From contig JABUTQ010000267.1 of NCBI GenBank assembly GCA_021443605.1, positions 1 through 14,819 of the forward strand: a stretch of 14,819 nucleotides of DNA, given 5' to 3'. Made by a program: the position numbers and the translations under genes. Source of the DNA: Bacteroidales bacterium (GTDB taxonomy: Bacteria > Bacteroidota > Bacteroidia > Bacteroidales > UBA932). Every line of letters begins with the position of its first letter. Positions within the stretch are counted from its first letter, which is position 1. The notes beneath the pieces are model-generated. The model ran no database searches. It was not told the DNA's origin and saw only the letters and a program-made list of their open reading frames with translations. This document shows, one piece after another, positions 1 to 6,577 of this stretch.

Positions 1-476
1 CCGCATAGTGACATCACAACGTATTTAAGTCTCTTTTCCGCTCTTACATAATTGGAAATCAAAAAGATAACAGAACACCACACCAAAGGGGGAAACAATA
101 TGGCGGAGCAAGTGAGGAAAAAAGTCACGATGAAGGCGAGGTCATTCTGATAACTCTTGTAAGAAAATTTTACAGAATAATAAACCGACAGAATGAACAG
201 AATCGGGGCTATGCTCTCTTTTGAAAACGTTATTATGTCCGGTAATGAAAAGGCAAGTATAACAAAGATGAATGGAATAGCGTGATTGAACCCTGAGGCA
301 TATAGATTCGTAAACCTATAGACAGAATAGGCGACAACCAGAACAGATACGACGGACGCAAGAATCTGCCACCACGGAAGCCCCCACGATAGGTACAAAG
401 AAGAGCCCACCATGAATAAAGCCGAAACGACAAGCGGCAGCAAGTGTCTGTCTATATTAAAATTACGCCCCGGCAT
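1..476 (-). CDS. Multi-pass inner-membrane protein, N-terminal part (runs off the left edge)
   Basis: An uninterrupted minus-strand reading frame starts at ATG 476 and is still open at base 1, giving about 158 codons. The N-terminus reads MPGRNFNIDRHLLPLVVSAL. The protein is strongly hydrophobic, with about five likely membrane segments: near residues 12-33 (rich in L, V, F), 35-57 (starting at a WW pair), 70-85, 95-112 and 125-150. Basic or polar loops such as FSYKSYQND and RAEKRLK separate them. The start lies only 5 bp after the stop of the upstream small gene, so the two are probably co-transcribed. I do not recognise the function. The size and layout resemble the uncharacterised membrane families of Bacteroidota (DUF6427 is one candidate), but that is a guess. 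The frame is easy to miss because its stop lies outside the window. Confidence 0.75.
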   Translation of the reverse strand, partial: MPGRNFNIDRHLLPLVVSALFMVGSSLYLSWGLPWWQILASVVSVLVVAYSVYRFTNLYASGFNHAIPFIFVILAFSLPDIITFSKESIAPILFILSVYYSVKFSYKSYQNDLAFIVTFFLTCSAILFPPLVWCSVIFLISNYVRAEKRLKYVVMSLC

Positions 477-481
477 AACTC

Positions 482-718
482 TTAGAAAAGTTTCGGATAG
501 TTTTCCTCCATATCTATCAGGATGTGGGAAATGACCGCTTTCCTTATAAATGCAGATTTCGATTTTATGCCATATTTTGCGCAATATCTGTTGATGGCAT
601 CCATCTCCTTTTCATTGAACAGGATGGTCTTGCGGTATTTGCGCACAAGTTTGAGCTTTTCCTGACGGATAAAATCAGGTTCCACGCTCTTTTTTTTCTT
701 TGATTTCTTCTTTGCCAT
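482..718 (-). CDS. Small Lys-rich ribbon-helix-helix-like protein (78 aa)
   Basis: This encodes a 78-residue protein. Its first 11 residues are almost all lysine and serine (MAKKKSKKKKS). The rest is compact and resembles a ribbon-helix-helix (MetJ/Arc) fold: a short strand-like stretch (RKTILF, about residues 29-34), a helix (NEKEMDAINRYCAKYG), a turn with KSKSAF, and a second helix (IRKAVISHILIDM). The pattern resembles CopG-like and MobC-like N-terminal domains. No catalytic motif is visible. It is the first gene of a two-gene minus-strand unit with the membrane protein downstream (5-bp gap), and it is divergent from the arginine operon. It could bind DNA in the divergent region, or its basic tail could bind another nucleic acid. 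The fold is inferred by eye and no partner or target is known. Confidence 0.65.
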   Translation of the reverse strand: MAKKKSKKKKSVEPDFIRQEKLKLVRKYRKTILFNEKEMDAINRYCAKYGIKSKSAFIRKAVISHILIDMEENYPKLF

Positions 719-738
719 ATTTTTTCAAAAAAATCGCA

Positions 739-746
739 TAAAGATA
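739..746 (-). promoter_or_regulatory. Possible -7 element for the minus-strand small gene
   Basis: The minus strand reads TATCTTTA, which matches the Bacteroidota -7 consensus TAnnTTTG at 7 of 8 positions. It lies about 20 bp upstream of the ATG at 718. A TTTG lies on the same strand, but only about 11 bp upstream instead of the usual 19-21, so support is weak. The element lies back to back with the plus-strand element at 769-776. Confidence 0.3.
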
Positions 747-768
747 ATACATTTTTCCAAAAATAATT

Positions 769-776
769 TACCTTTG
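769..776 (+). promoter_or_regulatory. -7 promoter element (TACCTTTG) for the arginine operon leader
   Basis: TACCTTTG matches the Bacteroidota -7 consensus TAnnTTTG exactly and is followed by C, as is common in this group. No clear TTTG or TTG is seen 19-21 bp upstream, where the sequence is AT-rich, so the -33 half is weak or absent. Transcription would begin around 780-784, almost on the ATG of the leader ORF at 785. The leader ORF would then be nearly leaderless, with the eight-gene arginine operon about 180 nt downstream of the start site. Confidence 0.6.
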
Positions 777-784
777 CGGCCGAT

Positions 785-844
785 ATGAAGATTCAAGTTT
801 ACATAAACGTCTTTGCTCACAGGAATATCCGTGTCCGACGCTAA
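785..844 (+). CDS. Putative arginine leader peptide (19 aa, attenuator)
   Basis: A short ORF just after the promoter element encodes MKIQVYINVFAHRNIRVRR and then stops (TAA 842-844). Four of its last seven residues are arginine, at codons 13, 16, 18 and 19 (AGG, CGT, CGA, CGC), directly before a terminator-like hairpin. That is the layout of amino-acid attenuators, in which a ribosome stalls on codons for the pathway's product, and the operon downstream makes arginine. Leader-peptide attenuation is established in Bacteroidota for tryptophan genes (the Bacteroid-trp RNA); an arginine version here is my inference. No Shine-Dalgarno is seen, as usual in the phylum. It could be a chance ORF, but position, composition and the adjoining structure agree. 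Confidence 0.55.
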   Translation: MKIQVYINVFAHRNIRVRR

Positions 845-885
845 GCCAGCGGGGTGATTTCAGCTCGCCTACGCACAGGCTTTTT
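843..885 (+). terminator. Putative attenuator terminator of the arginine operon
   Basis: An outer stem pairs AAGCC (843-847) with GGCTT (878-882). Inside it, GCGGGGTG (849-856) pairs with CAGCTCGC (861-868) around an ATTT loop: eight positions with one G-T wobble and one G-G mismatch. A run of five T follows (881-885). The structure begins one base inside the leader stop codon, so a ribosome held on the final Arg codons would cover its 5' arm. Two competing pairings are visible: CGCT (839-842) with AGCG (848-851), and the Arg-codon stretch 829-837 with 872-879 (seven pairs with a bulge and a mismatch). Rescue of transcription by stalling is inferred; the pairings were checked base by base but no energies were computed. 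Confidence 0.45.
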
Positions 886-965
886 CTAAACTTTGAAGAC
901 AGCAGAATCTTCGCATTTCCTATCAAACAAGCACATAATTTTTTTTTAATTTATTCGCACTATTG

Positions 966-1526
966 ATGAAGATCAATGTTTGTGTGGCCAATGAGAGCCA
1001 CGTAAAGTTCGCGCAGGAAATCTGTGATGAAATTATGGTTTCAGCAAAAGAACGCGGCACCGGCATCGCGAAGCGTTCTCCGGACTATATCATAGAAAAG
1101 ATGCTGGCAGGTAAGGCAGTGATTGCGGTTACCGATGATGACAAATTTGCAGGATTCTCTTACATAGAATCTTGGGAGCACAAAGAGTTTGTTGCTAATT
1201 CGGGGTTGATTATCGCCCACGATTACAGGGGAATAGGGCTTGCAAAACAGGTTAAGCACCGCATTTTCCGTCTCTCGAGGGAGTTGTTCCCCAATGCAAA
1301 GATTTTCAGCATCACCACCGGGCCGGCAGTGCTCAAGATGAATTATAATCTGGGATTCAGGCCTGTCGCTTTTCAGGACCTCACCCACGATCCGGAATTC
1401 TGGAAGGGATGCGAAGGATGCAAGAATTTCCATATTCTTGTAGATAACAATTACCAAAGGTGCATTTGCACGGGATTGCTTTACGATCCCAAAGATCATA
1501 TCAAAATAACTACCGATGACAAATAA
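966..1526 (+). CDS. GNAT acyltransferase, probable first enzyme of arginine synthesis (N-acyl-glutamate synthase)
   Basis: This is a single-domain GNAT protein of 186 residues. The acyl-CoA pyrophosphate-binding motif A is visible as YRGIGLA at about 87-93, after a core strand ending SGLIIAH. A C-terminal cluster of four cysteines (C149, C152, C166, C168, in a GCEGC...CIC layout) suggests a metal site. As first structural gene of a complete arginine operon it fills the N-acylglutamate synthase slot; whether the donor is acetyl-CoA or succinyl-CoA cannot be read from it, and the neighbouring transcarbamylase hints at succinyl. Unlike classical ArgA it has no amino-acid-kinase domain, so the usual arginine feedback site is absent. 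I chose ATG 966 over the adjacent TTG at 963. argG follows 13 bp after the stop. Confidence 0.8.
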   Translation: MKINVCVANESHVKFAQEICDEIMVSAKERGTGIAKRSPDYIIEKMLAGKAVIAVTDDDKFAGFSYIESWEHKEFVANSGLIIAHDYRGIGLAKQVKHRIFRLSRELFPNAKIFSITTGPAVLKMNYNLGFRPVAFQDLTHDPEFWKGCEGCKNFHILVDNNYQRCICTGLLYDPKDHIKITTDDK

Positions 1527-1539
1527 AAACGATACGAAT

Positions 1540-2742
1540 ATGAGCAAGAAAAAAGTTGTAGTGGCATTCAGCGGAGGTCTCGACACCTCCTACACAGTTA
1601 TGTATCTCGCCAAAGAGAAAGGATATGAAGTACACGCAGCCTGCGCAAACACAGGCGGATTCAGCGAGGAACAGCTCAAGACAAACGAGGAAAACGCCTA
1701 TAAGCTCGGCGCAACCAAGTACGTGACTCTCGACGTGACACAGGAATATTACGCAAAGAGTCTCAAATATATGATTTGGGGCAATGTCCTCAGAAACGGC
1801 ACATACCCCATCTCTGTCTCTTCTGAGAGAATATTCCAAGGAATGGCAATCGCCCGCTATGCAAAGGAGATTGGTGCTTCCGCAATCGCACACGGCTCGA
1901 CTGGTGCTGGCAACGACCAGGTCCGTTTTGATATGACCTTCCTTGTGATGTGTCCCGAGATGGAAATAATCACCCTCACCCGCGACGGCAATCTCAGCCG
2001 CAAAGATGAAGTCGATTACCTCAACGCAAACGGATTCAATGCCGATTTTGCAAAACTCAAATATTCTTACAACGTAGGAATCTGGGGAACAAGCATTTGC
2101 GGAGGAGAAATCCTCGACAGCAAACAGGGGCTTCCCGAGAGTGCATACCTGAAACAGGTAGAGAAGAAGGGAAGTGAAATTCTCAGTCTCGATTTTTGCC
2201 ACGGTGAGCTCTGCGGAGTAAACGGCAAGAAATATGACAATCGTATCGCTGCCATCCAGGCAGTTGAGGAGATTGGCGCAGCATACGGCATCGGCCGCGA
2301 CATGCACGTTGGTGACACCATTATCGGTATAAAGGGTCGCGTGGGATTTGAAGCTGCGGCACCTATGCTCATCATCGGTGCGCACAAATTCCTTGAGAAA
2401 TTCACCCTCAGCAAATGGCAGCAATACTGGAAAGACCAGGTGGCGAACTGGTATGGAATGTTCCTCCACGAAAGCCAGTACATGGAGCCCGTGATGCGCG
2501 ACATAGAGGCGATGCTTGAGAGCAGCCAGCGCAACGTAAACGGCACCGTTACCCTCGAGCTCCGTCCTTACGGATTCTCAACCGTAGGTGTGGATTCTCC
2601 AGACGACTTGGTAAAGAGCAAGTTGGGCGAATATGGCGAGACTCAGAAGGGTTGGACTGCAGAAGAGGCAAAGGGATTCATCAAGGTCACTTCAACACCG
2701 CTCCGCGTTTACTACGGCAACCATAAAGACGAGCAGATATGA
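1540..2742 (+). CDS. argG: Argininosuccinate synthase
   Basis: This enzyme joins citrulline and aspartate using ATP to give argininosuccinate, the penultimate step of cytoplasmic arginine synthesis. The N-terminal PP-loop for ATP is SGGLDTS at residues 11-17, and a second family motif appears as HGSTGAGNDQVRF. The C-terminal half carries the synthetase/multimerisation domain, ending in the RPYGFSTVG region. At 400 residues it has normal length. An in-frame ATG at 1516 overlaps the previous gene, but the ATG at 1540 gives the expected MSKKKVVVAFSGG start and is preferred. The stop overlaps the argC start in an ATGA junction. In a succinylated pathway the substrate would be free citrulline released by the argE product. 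Confidence 0.97.
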   Translation: MSKKKVVVAFSGGLDTSYTVMYLAKEKGYEVHAACANTGGFSEEQLKTNEENAYKLGATKYVTLDVTQEYYAKSLKYMIWGNVLRNGTYPISVSSERIFQGMAIARYAKEIGASAIAHGSTGAGNDQVRFDMTFLVMCPEMEIITLTRDGNLSRKDEVDYLNANGFNADFAKLKYSYNVGIWGTSICGGEILDSKQGLPESAYLKQVEKKGSEILSLDFCHGELCGVNGKKYDNRIAAIQAVEEIGAAYGIGRDMHVGDTIIGIKGRVGFEAAAPMLIIGAHKFLEKFTLSKWQQYWKDQVANWYGMFLHESQYMEPVMRDIEAMLESSQRNVNGTVTLELRPYGFSTVGVDSPDDLVKSKLGEYGETQKGWTAEEAKGFIKVTSTPLRVYYGNHKDEQI

Positions 2743-3704
2743 TTAAAGTTGCAATAGCGGGGGGCACCGGATATACCGCAGGCGAATTGCTGAGGATTCT
2801 GGTCAACCATCCTGAAGTTGAGATTGGGTCGGTCTTGAGCACCACAAGCGCCGGAAAAGAGATATCATCTTTTCACACTGACCTTTTGGGCGAGACAGAC
2901 ATCAGATTTACCGACACCCTCGAACCGGCAGACGTGTTGTTTCTCTGTCTCGGCCACGGGCTGTCAAGAGAATTCATCGATACTCACGACATTCCGGCCG
3001 GATGCCACATCATCGACCTTGGAAATGACTTCCGCACTGAGCCGGACTACAAGGGAATGCACTTCGTCTATGGACTTCCGGAATTTTATCAGAGCGAGAT
3101 TGCCAAGACAAAATATGTCGCCAACCCCGGGTGCTTTGCAACTTGCATCCAGCTCGGATCAGCCCCCCTTGCCAAGGCAGGTCTCATCAACGACGAGATT
3201 CACGTAACGGCCATCACCGGATCCACCGGTGCGGGACGCAAATTATCCGACACAGGACATTTCAGTTATCGAAACAACAATATATCTGTATATAAGTCAT
3301 TTACGCACCAGCATCTGGCAGAAATCTGCGACAATCTCGGAAAACTCTCCGGCAAAGAGGTGAAAGTGAATTTCGTACCGATGCGCGGCGACTTCACCCG
3401 TGGAATCTTCGCATCAATTTATACAAAATGTGAAGCCTCTGAAGATGAAGCCATTGCAATCTACAAGGAGTTTTACAAAGATTCTCCGTTCGTGTTTGTC
3501 AGCGACCAGCCAATCAGCCTCAAGCAAGTTGTAAACACAAACAAGGCGCTGATAAACATAGCGAAACACGGAGAGTATCTGCACATCACTTCCGAAATAG
3601 ACAACCTTCTCAAGGGAGCAAGCGGACAGGCAGTCGAGAATATGAACATTATGATGGGATATGAACGCACCTGCGCCCTGAAACTTAAAGCACCGCTATT
3701 CTAA
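2739..3704 (+). CDS. argC: N-acyl-gamma-glutamyl-phosphate reductase
   Basis: This is the NADPH-dependent reductase that turns N-acyl-glutamyl phosphate into N-acyl-glutamate semialdehyde, the third step of the pathway. The Rossmann nucleotide-binding motif lies at the very start (AGGTGYTAGEL, residues 7-17), and the catalytic cysteine is C132 in the motif NPGCFAT. The C-terminal dimerisation part contains the expected VPMRGDFTRGI segment. At 321 residues it is the short (type 2-like) size. The start overlaps the argG stop by 4 bp, which suggests translational coupling. argD starts 19 bp after its stop. The family normally uses acetylated substrate; use of a succinylated one is an inference from the argF' active site. 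Confidence 0.96.
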   Translation: MIKVAIAGGTGYTAGELLRILVNHPEVEIGSVLSTTSAGKEISSFHTDLLGETDIRFTDTLEPADVLFLCLGHGLSREFIDTHDIPAGCHIIDLGNDFRTEPDYKGMHFVYGLPEFYQSEIAKTKYVANPGCFATCIQLGSAPLAKAGLINDEIHVTAITGSTGAGRKLSDTGHFSYRNNNISVYKSFTHQHLAEICDNLGKLSGKEVKVNFVPMRGDFTRGIFASIYTKCEASEDEAIAIYKEFYKDSPFVFVSDQPISLKQVVNTNKALINIAKHGEYLHITSEIDNLLKGASGQAVENMNIMMGYERTCALKLKAPLF

Positions 3705-3723
3705 TTATCAAACAATCAAGGAA

Positions 3724-4848
3724 ATGGAACTTTTCAAAACATACAAGTTGTGGGACATTGAGCCGGTCAAGGCAAAAGGATGCAAAATCTGGGACAAGAA
3801 CGGAGTTGAATATACTGACCTTTATGGCGGCCACGCCGTAATCTCTATAGGACACTGCCATCCCGTATATTGCGATATGCTCACAAAACAGCTCAACAAC
3901 ATCGGGTTCTACTCAAATGCAGTGCAAAATTCTCTGCAAGTGGAACTTGCAAAGAACCTCGGTGAAATGTCGGGTTATGATAACTACTCCCTCTTCCTAT
4001 GCAATTCGGGAGCTGAATCGAATGAAAACGCCATCAAACTGGCATCTTTCCAAACCGGAAGGGCAAAACTTCTGGTGTGCTCGAAATCATTCCACGGCCG
4101 CACATCGGGAGCCGTTGCAGCAACAGACAACCCCTCAATCAGGGCACCATTCAATCAGACAGACAAAGTGGTTTTCACCCCGATGAACGACATTGATGCG
4201 CTTCAAACCGCTCTCAAAACCAAGGAATACGCCGCCTTCCTCATCGAGGGAATCCAAGGCGTGGCAGGAATCATCGAGCCGACAGCCGATTTCTTGAAGG
4301 CAGCTGAAAAAGCTTGTGCAGAAACCGGCACTCTTTTGATATTGGACGAGGTACAATCCGGTTACGGCCGCACAGGCAAGTTCTTTGCACACCAGCACGC
4401 CGGCATCAAGGCAGACATCATCACCACGGCAAAAGGGATGGGCAACGGATTCCCCATCGGCGGAGTATTGATCAGCGACAAGATCAACGCATCTTATGGT
4501 ATGCTCGGCACAACTTTCGGAGGGAACCATCTTGCCTGCACCGCAGCTTTGGCAGTACTGAAAGTTGTTAAAGAAGAAGGATTGATCGAGAATGCCGCCA
4601 ATATCGGTAAAATCTTGATGGACAATCTAAAAGGGAACAAAGCAATCAAAGATTTAAGAGGCACGGGGCTCATGATTGGAATTGAGGTAACTCCCGAATT
4701 CGAGACACTCCGCGATACGCTGCTGCACCAATACCACTTCTTCACAGGTGGAGCAGGGCGCAACGTGATACGCCTCCTTCCTCCCCTTTCCATTTCACAA
4801 AACGAAGCGGAATCATTCCTCGAAGCATTTAAAAAGGCCACATTATGA
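3724..4848 (+). CDS. argD: N-acyl-ornithine aminotransferase (class III, PLP)
   Basis: A pyridoxal-phosphate aminotransferase that makes N-acyl-ornithine from the semialdehyde, with glutamate as amino donor. It is a class III (subgroup II) enzyme of 374 residues. The PLP-binding lysine is K237 in TTAKGMGNGFPIG, the cofactor-ring aspartate is D208 in LDEVQSGYGRTG, and the phosphate-binding stretch is NSGAESNE (94-101). The substrate-binding region includes SFHGRT. A weak purine-rich GGAA directly precedes the ATG. The stop overlaps the argF' start in an ATGA junction. ArgD enzymes of other bacteria often also act on succinyl-diaminopimelate, so a second role in lysine synthesis is possible but cannot be seen here. 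Confidence 0.95.
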   Translation: MELFKTYKLWDIEPVKAKGCKIWDKNGVEYTDLYGGHAVISIGHCHPVYCDMLTKQLNNIGFYSNAVQNSLQVELAKNLGEMSGYDNYSLFLCNSGAESNENAIKLASFQTGRAKLLVCSKSFHGRTSGAVAATDNPSIRAPFNQTDKVVFTPMNDIDALQTALKTKEYAAFLIEGIQGVAGIIEPTADFLKAAEKACAETGTLLILDEVQSGYGRTGKFFAHQHAGIKADIITTAKGMGNGFPIGGVLISDKINASYGMLGTTFGGNHLACTAALAVLKVVKEEGLIENAANIGKILMDNLKGNKAIKDLRGTGLMIGIEVTPEFETLRDTLLHQYHFFTGGAGRNVIRLLPPLSISQNEAESFLEAFKKATL

Positions 4849-5798
4849 GAAATTTCACATCTGTAAAGGATTTTGCCTCAGTAGAAGAGGCATTGGCAAA
4901 AGCCATCGCAGTAAAGAAAAACCCGTTCGCCGACCAGGCTTTGGGAAAGAATCGCACTTTGCTGATGATATTCTTCAATTCAAGCCTCCGCACAAGGCTC
5001 AGCACCCAAAAAGCGGCAATGAACCTTGGAATGAACGTCATAGTGCTTGACGTGAATCAAGGGGCGTGGAAACTTGAAACGGAGCGCGGTGTGATAATGA
5101 ACTCAGACAAAAGCGAGCACCTGCTCGAAGCAATTCCGGTAATGGGATGCTATTGTGACATTATCGGCGTACGCAGCTTTGCCGGACTGACAGACAGAGA
5201 ATCAGATTATAATGAAGTGATACTCAATCAGTTCATAAAATATTCAGGCCGTCCTGTCTTCAGTATGGAGTCTGCCACAAGGCATCCCCTCCAGACTCTT
5301 GCAGACCTAATTACCATAGAGGAATACAAGAAAACTGCAAAGCCCAAAGTGGTGCTGACCTGGGCGCCCCATCCAAAAGCGCTTCCTCAAGCTGTTGCAA
5401 ATTCGTTCGCGGAGTGGATGAACGAGACCGATTACGAGTTTGTGATCACCCATCCTAAAGGATATGAACTCGCACCTCAGTTTGTGGGCAAGGCAAAGGT
5501 GGAATACGACCAGGACAAGGCTTTGGCAGGAGCAGATTTCGTATATGCAAAGAATTGGTCTGCCTACAACGAAGCAGATTACGGCAAAGTGCTCAATATG
5601 GATAGAAGTTGGACCGTAACCACTGAAAAAATGGCACTCACAAACAATGCATACTTTATGCACTGCCTCCCTGTCCGCAGGAATATGATTGTGAGCGACG
5701 ATGTCATCGAATCTCCGCAGTCAATCGTGATTCCCGAGGCCGCCAATCGCGAATACAGCGCCCAGACAGTCATCAAAGAACTCCTCTTGGGATTGTAA
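4845..5798 (+). CDS. argF': N-succinylornithine/N-acetylornithine carbamoyltransferase (probably succinyl-specific)
   Basis: This enzyme transfers the carbamoyl group from carbamoyl phosphate to an N-acylated ornithine, giving N-acyl-citrulline. The carbamoyl-phosphate motif has the AOTCase/SOTCase form FNSSLRTRLST (residues 44-54), and the second-substrate motif is MHCLPVRRN (272-280). The decisive residue is in MNSDKSEH: position 90 is serine. In Xanthomonas AOTCase the equivalent is Glu92, and in Bacteroides fragilis SOTCase it is Pro90. From memory of published work, replacing Glu92 with Pro, Ser, Ala or Val converts the enzyme to succinylornithine use. Serine here therefore favours a succinylornithine enzyme. 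Length is 317 residues, normal for the family. It overlaps argD by 4 bp and lies 2 bp before argB. Confidence 0.93.
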   Translation: MRNFTSVKDFASVEEALAKAIAVKKNPFADQALGKNRTLLMIFFNSSLRTRLSTQKAAMNLGMNVIVLDVNQGAWKLETERGVIMNSDKSEHLLEAIPVMGCYCDIIGVRSFAGLTDRESDYNEVILNQFIKYSGRPVFSMESATRHPLQTLADLITIEEYKKTAKPKVVLTWAPHPKALPQAVANSFAEWMNETDYEFVITHPKGYELAPQFVGKAKVEYDQDKALAGADFVYAKNWSAYNEADYGKVLNMDRSWTVTTEKMALTNNAYFMHCLPVRRNMIVSDDVIESPQSIVIPEAANREYSAQTVIKELLLGL

Positions 5799-5800
5799 TT

Positions 5801-6577
5801 ATGAAAGAGCTGACAGTCATAAAGATAGGCGGCAATATCGTGGATAACGAGGCGGCGCTTGATGCAGTCCTTGCCAAGGTTGCAAATATAAAGACTCCAA
5901 AAATCCTCATTCACGGAGGAGGGGTAATGGCCAGCCAGATGTCGGCCAAATTGGGCATCGAGACCAAAATGGTCGAGGGAAGGCGCATCACCGATTACGA
6001 AACCCTCCGCATCGTGACAATGGTCTATGCCGGATGGATAAACAAGACAATCGTTGCAAAACTGCAGAAGATTGGATGCAACGCCATCGGGCTCAGCGGA
6101 GCGGACGCCAACGTGGTGCCGGCAAAGAGACGCCCCGCTCAACCGATTGATTTCGGGTATGTTGGAGACGTGGAATATCCTCAAATCAACGCCCCTTTCA
6201 TAGAGACTCTCCTTGAAAAAGGGATTACACCGGTATTTTGTGCAATAACCCACGACACCAACGGATCTTTGCTCAACACGAACGCTGACACTATGGCATC
6301 ATCCATCGCTTCGGCAATGTCGCGCAATTTATGTGTAAAACTCGTCTATTGTTTCGAAAAAGACGGTGTGCTTTATGACAAGGATGACGACTCTTCGGTG
6401 ATTCCTTTGATTACAGAGCAAAAATTTCTGGAACTCAAGGAGTGCGGAAAGATTGACGGAGGGATGATTCCAAAACTCACCAATGCTTTCAAAGCGTTGA
6501 AAAACGGTGTGTCTGAGGTATATATCAAGCACGCAAAAAACCTTGACAACAATCTGCATACTTTAATAAAGAAGTAA
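5801..6577 (+). CDS. argB: N-acyl-glutamate kinase, linear-pathway type
   Basis: An amino-acid-kinase family enzyme that phosphorylates the gamma-carboxylate of N-acyl-glutamate with ATP, the second step of the pathway. Visible motifs are KIGGN at the start (K8, G10, G11), HGGG at 38-41, the EGRRITD substrate segment at 59-65, NADTMAS with D163, and the GGMIPK nucleotide segment near the C-terminus. At 258 residues it begins directly at the first strand. It therefore lacks the N-terminal helix that forms arginine-inhibited hexamers in cyclic-pathway enzymes, and should be the arginine-insensitive, E. coli-like kind. The stop and the argE start share a base (TAATG). Confidence 0.95.
   Translation: MKELTVIKIGGNIVDNEAALDAVLAKVANIKTPKILIHGGGVMASQMSAKLGIETKMVEGRRITDYETLRIVTMVYAGWINKTIVAKLQKIGCNAIGLSGADANVVPAKRRPAQPIDFGYVGDVEYPQINAPFIETLLEKGITPVFCAITHDTNGSLLNTNADTMASSIASAMSRNLCVKLVYCFEKDGVLYDKDDDSSVIPLITEQKFLELKECGKIDGGMIPKLTNAFKALKNGVSEVYIKHAKNLDNNLHTLIKK

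Noticed and set aside
867..885. A simple four-pair GCCT/AGGC terminator
   Set aside because: The pairing is real and ends at the T-run, but it is much weaker than the larger 843-882 structure. It is treated as an alternative fold, not a separate feature.
895..912. GAAGA/TCTTC hairpin in the arginine leader, downstream of the attenuator
   Set aside because: It has only five A/T-rich pairs around an eight-base loop and no T-tract directly after it. It is too weak to call a second terminator.
1041..1586. A 181-codon minus-strand open frame opposite the acyltransferase
   Set aside because: It is antisense to a well-supported GNAT gene and runs into argG; no recognisable motif is present.
1510..2469. 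A 319-codon minus-strand open frame opposite argG
   Set aside because: It lies wholly antisense to a clear argG with intact motifs. The translation is Cys-rich, shows no family motif, and is explained by codon bias of the real gene.
5579..6253. A 224-codon minus-strand frame across argF' and argB
   Set aside because: It spans the junction of two certain genes on the other strand, with no motif or promoter of its own.
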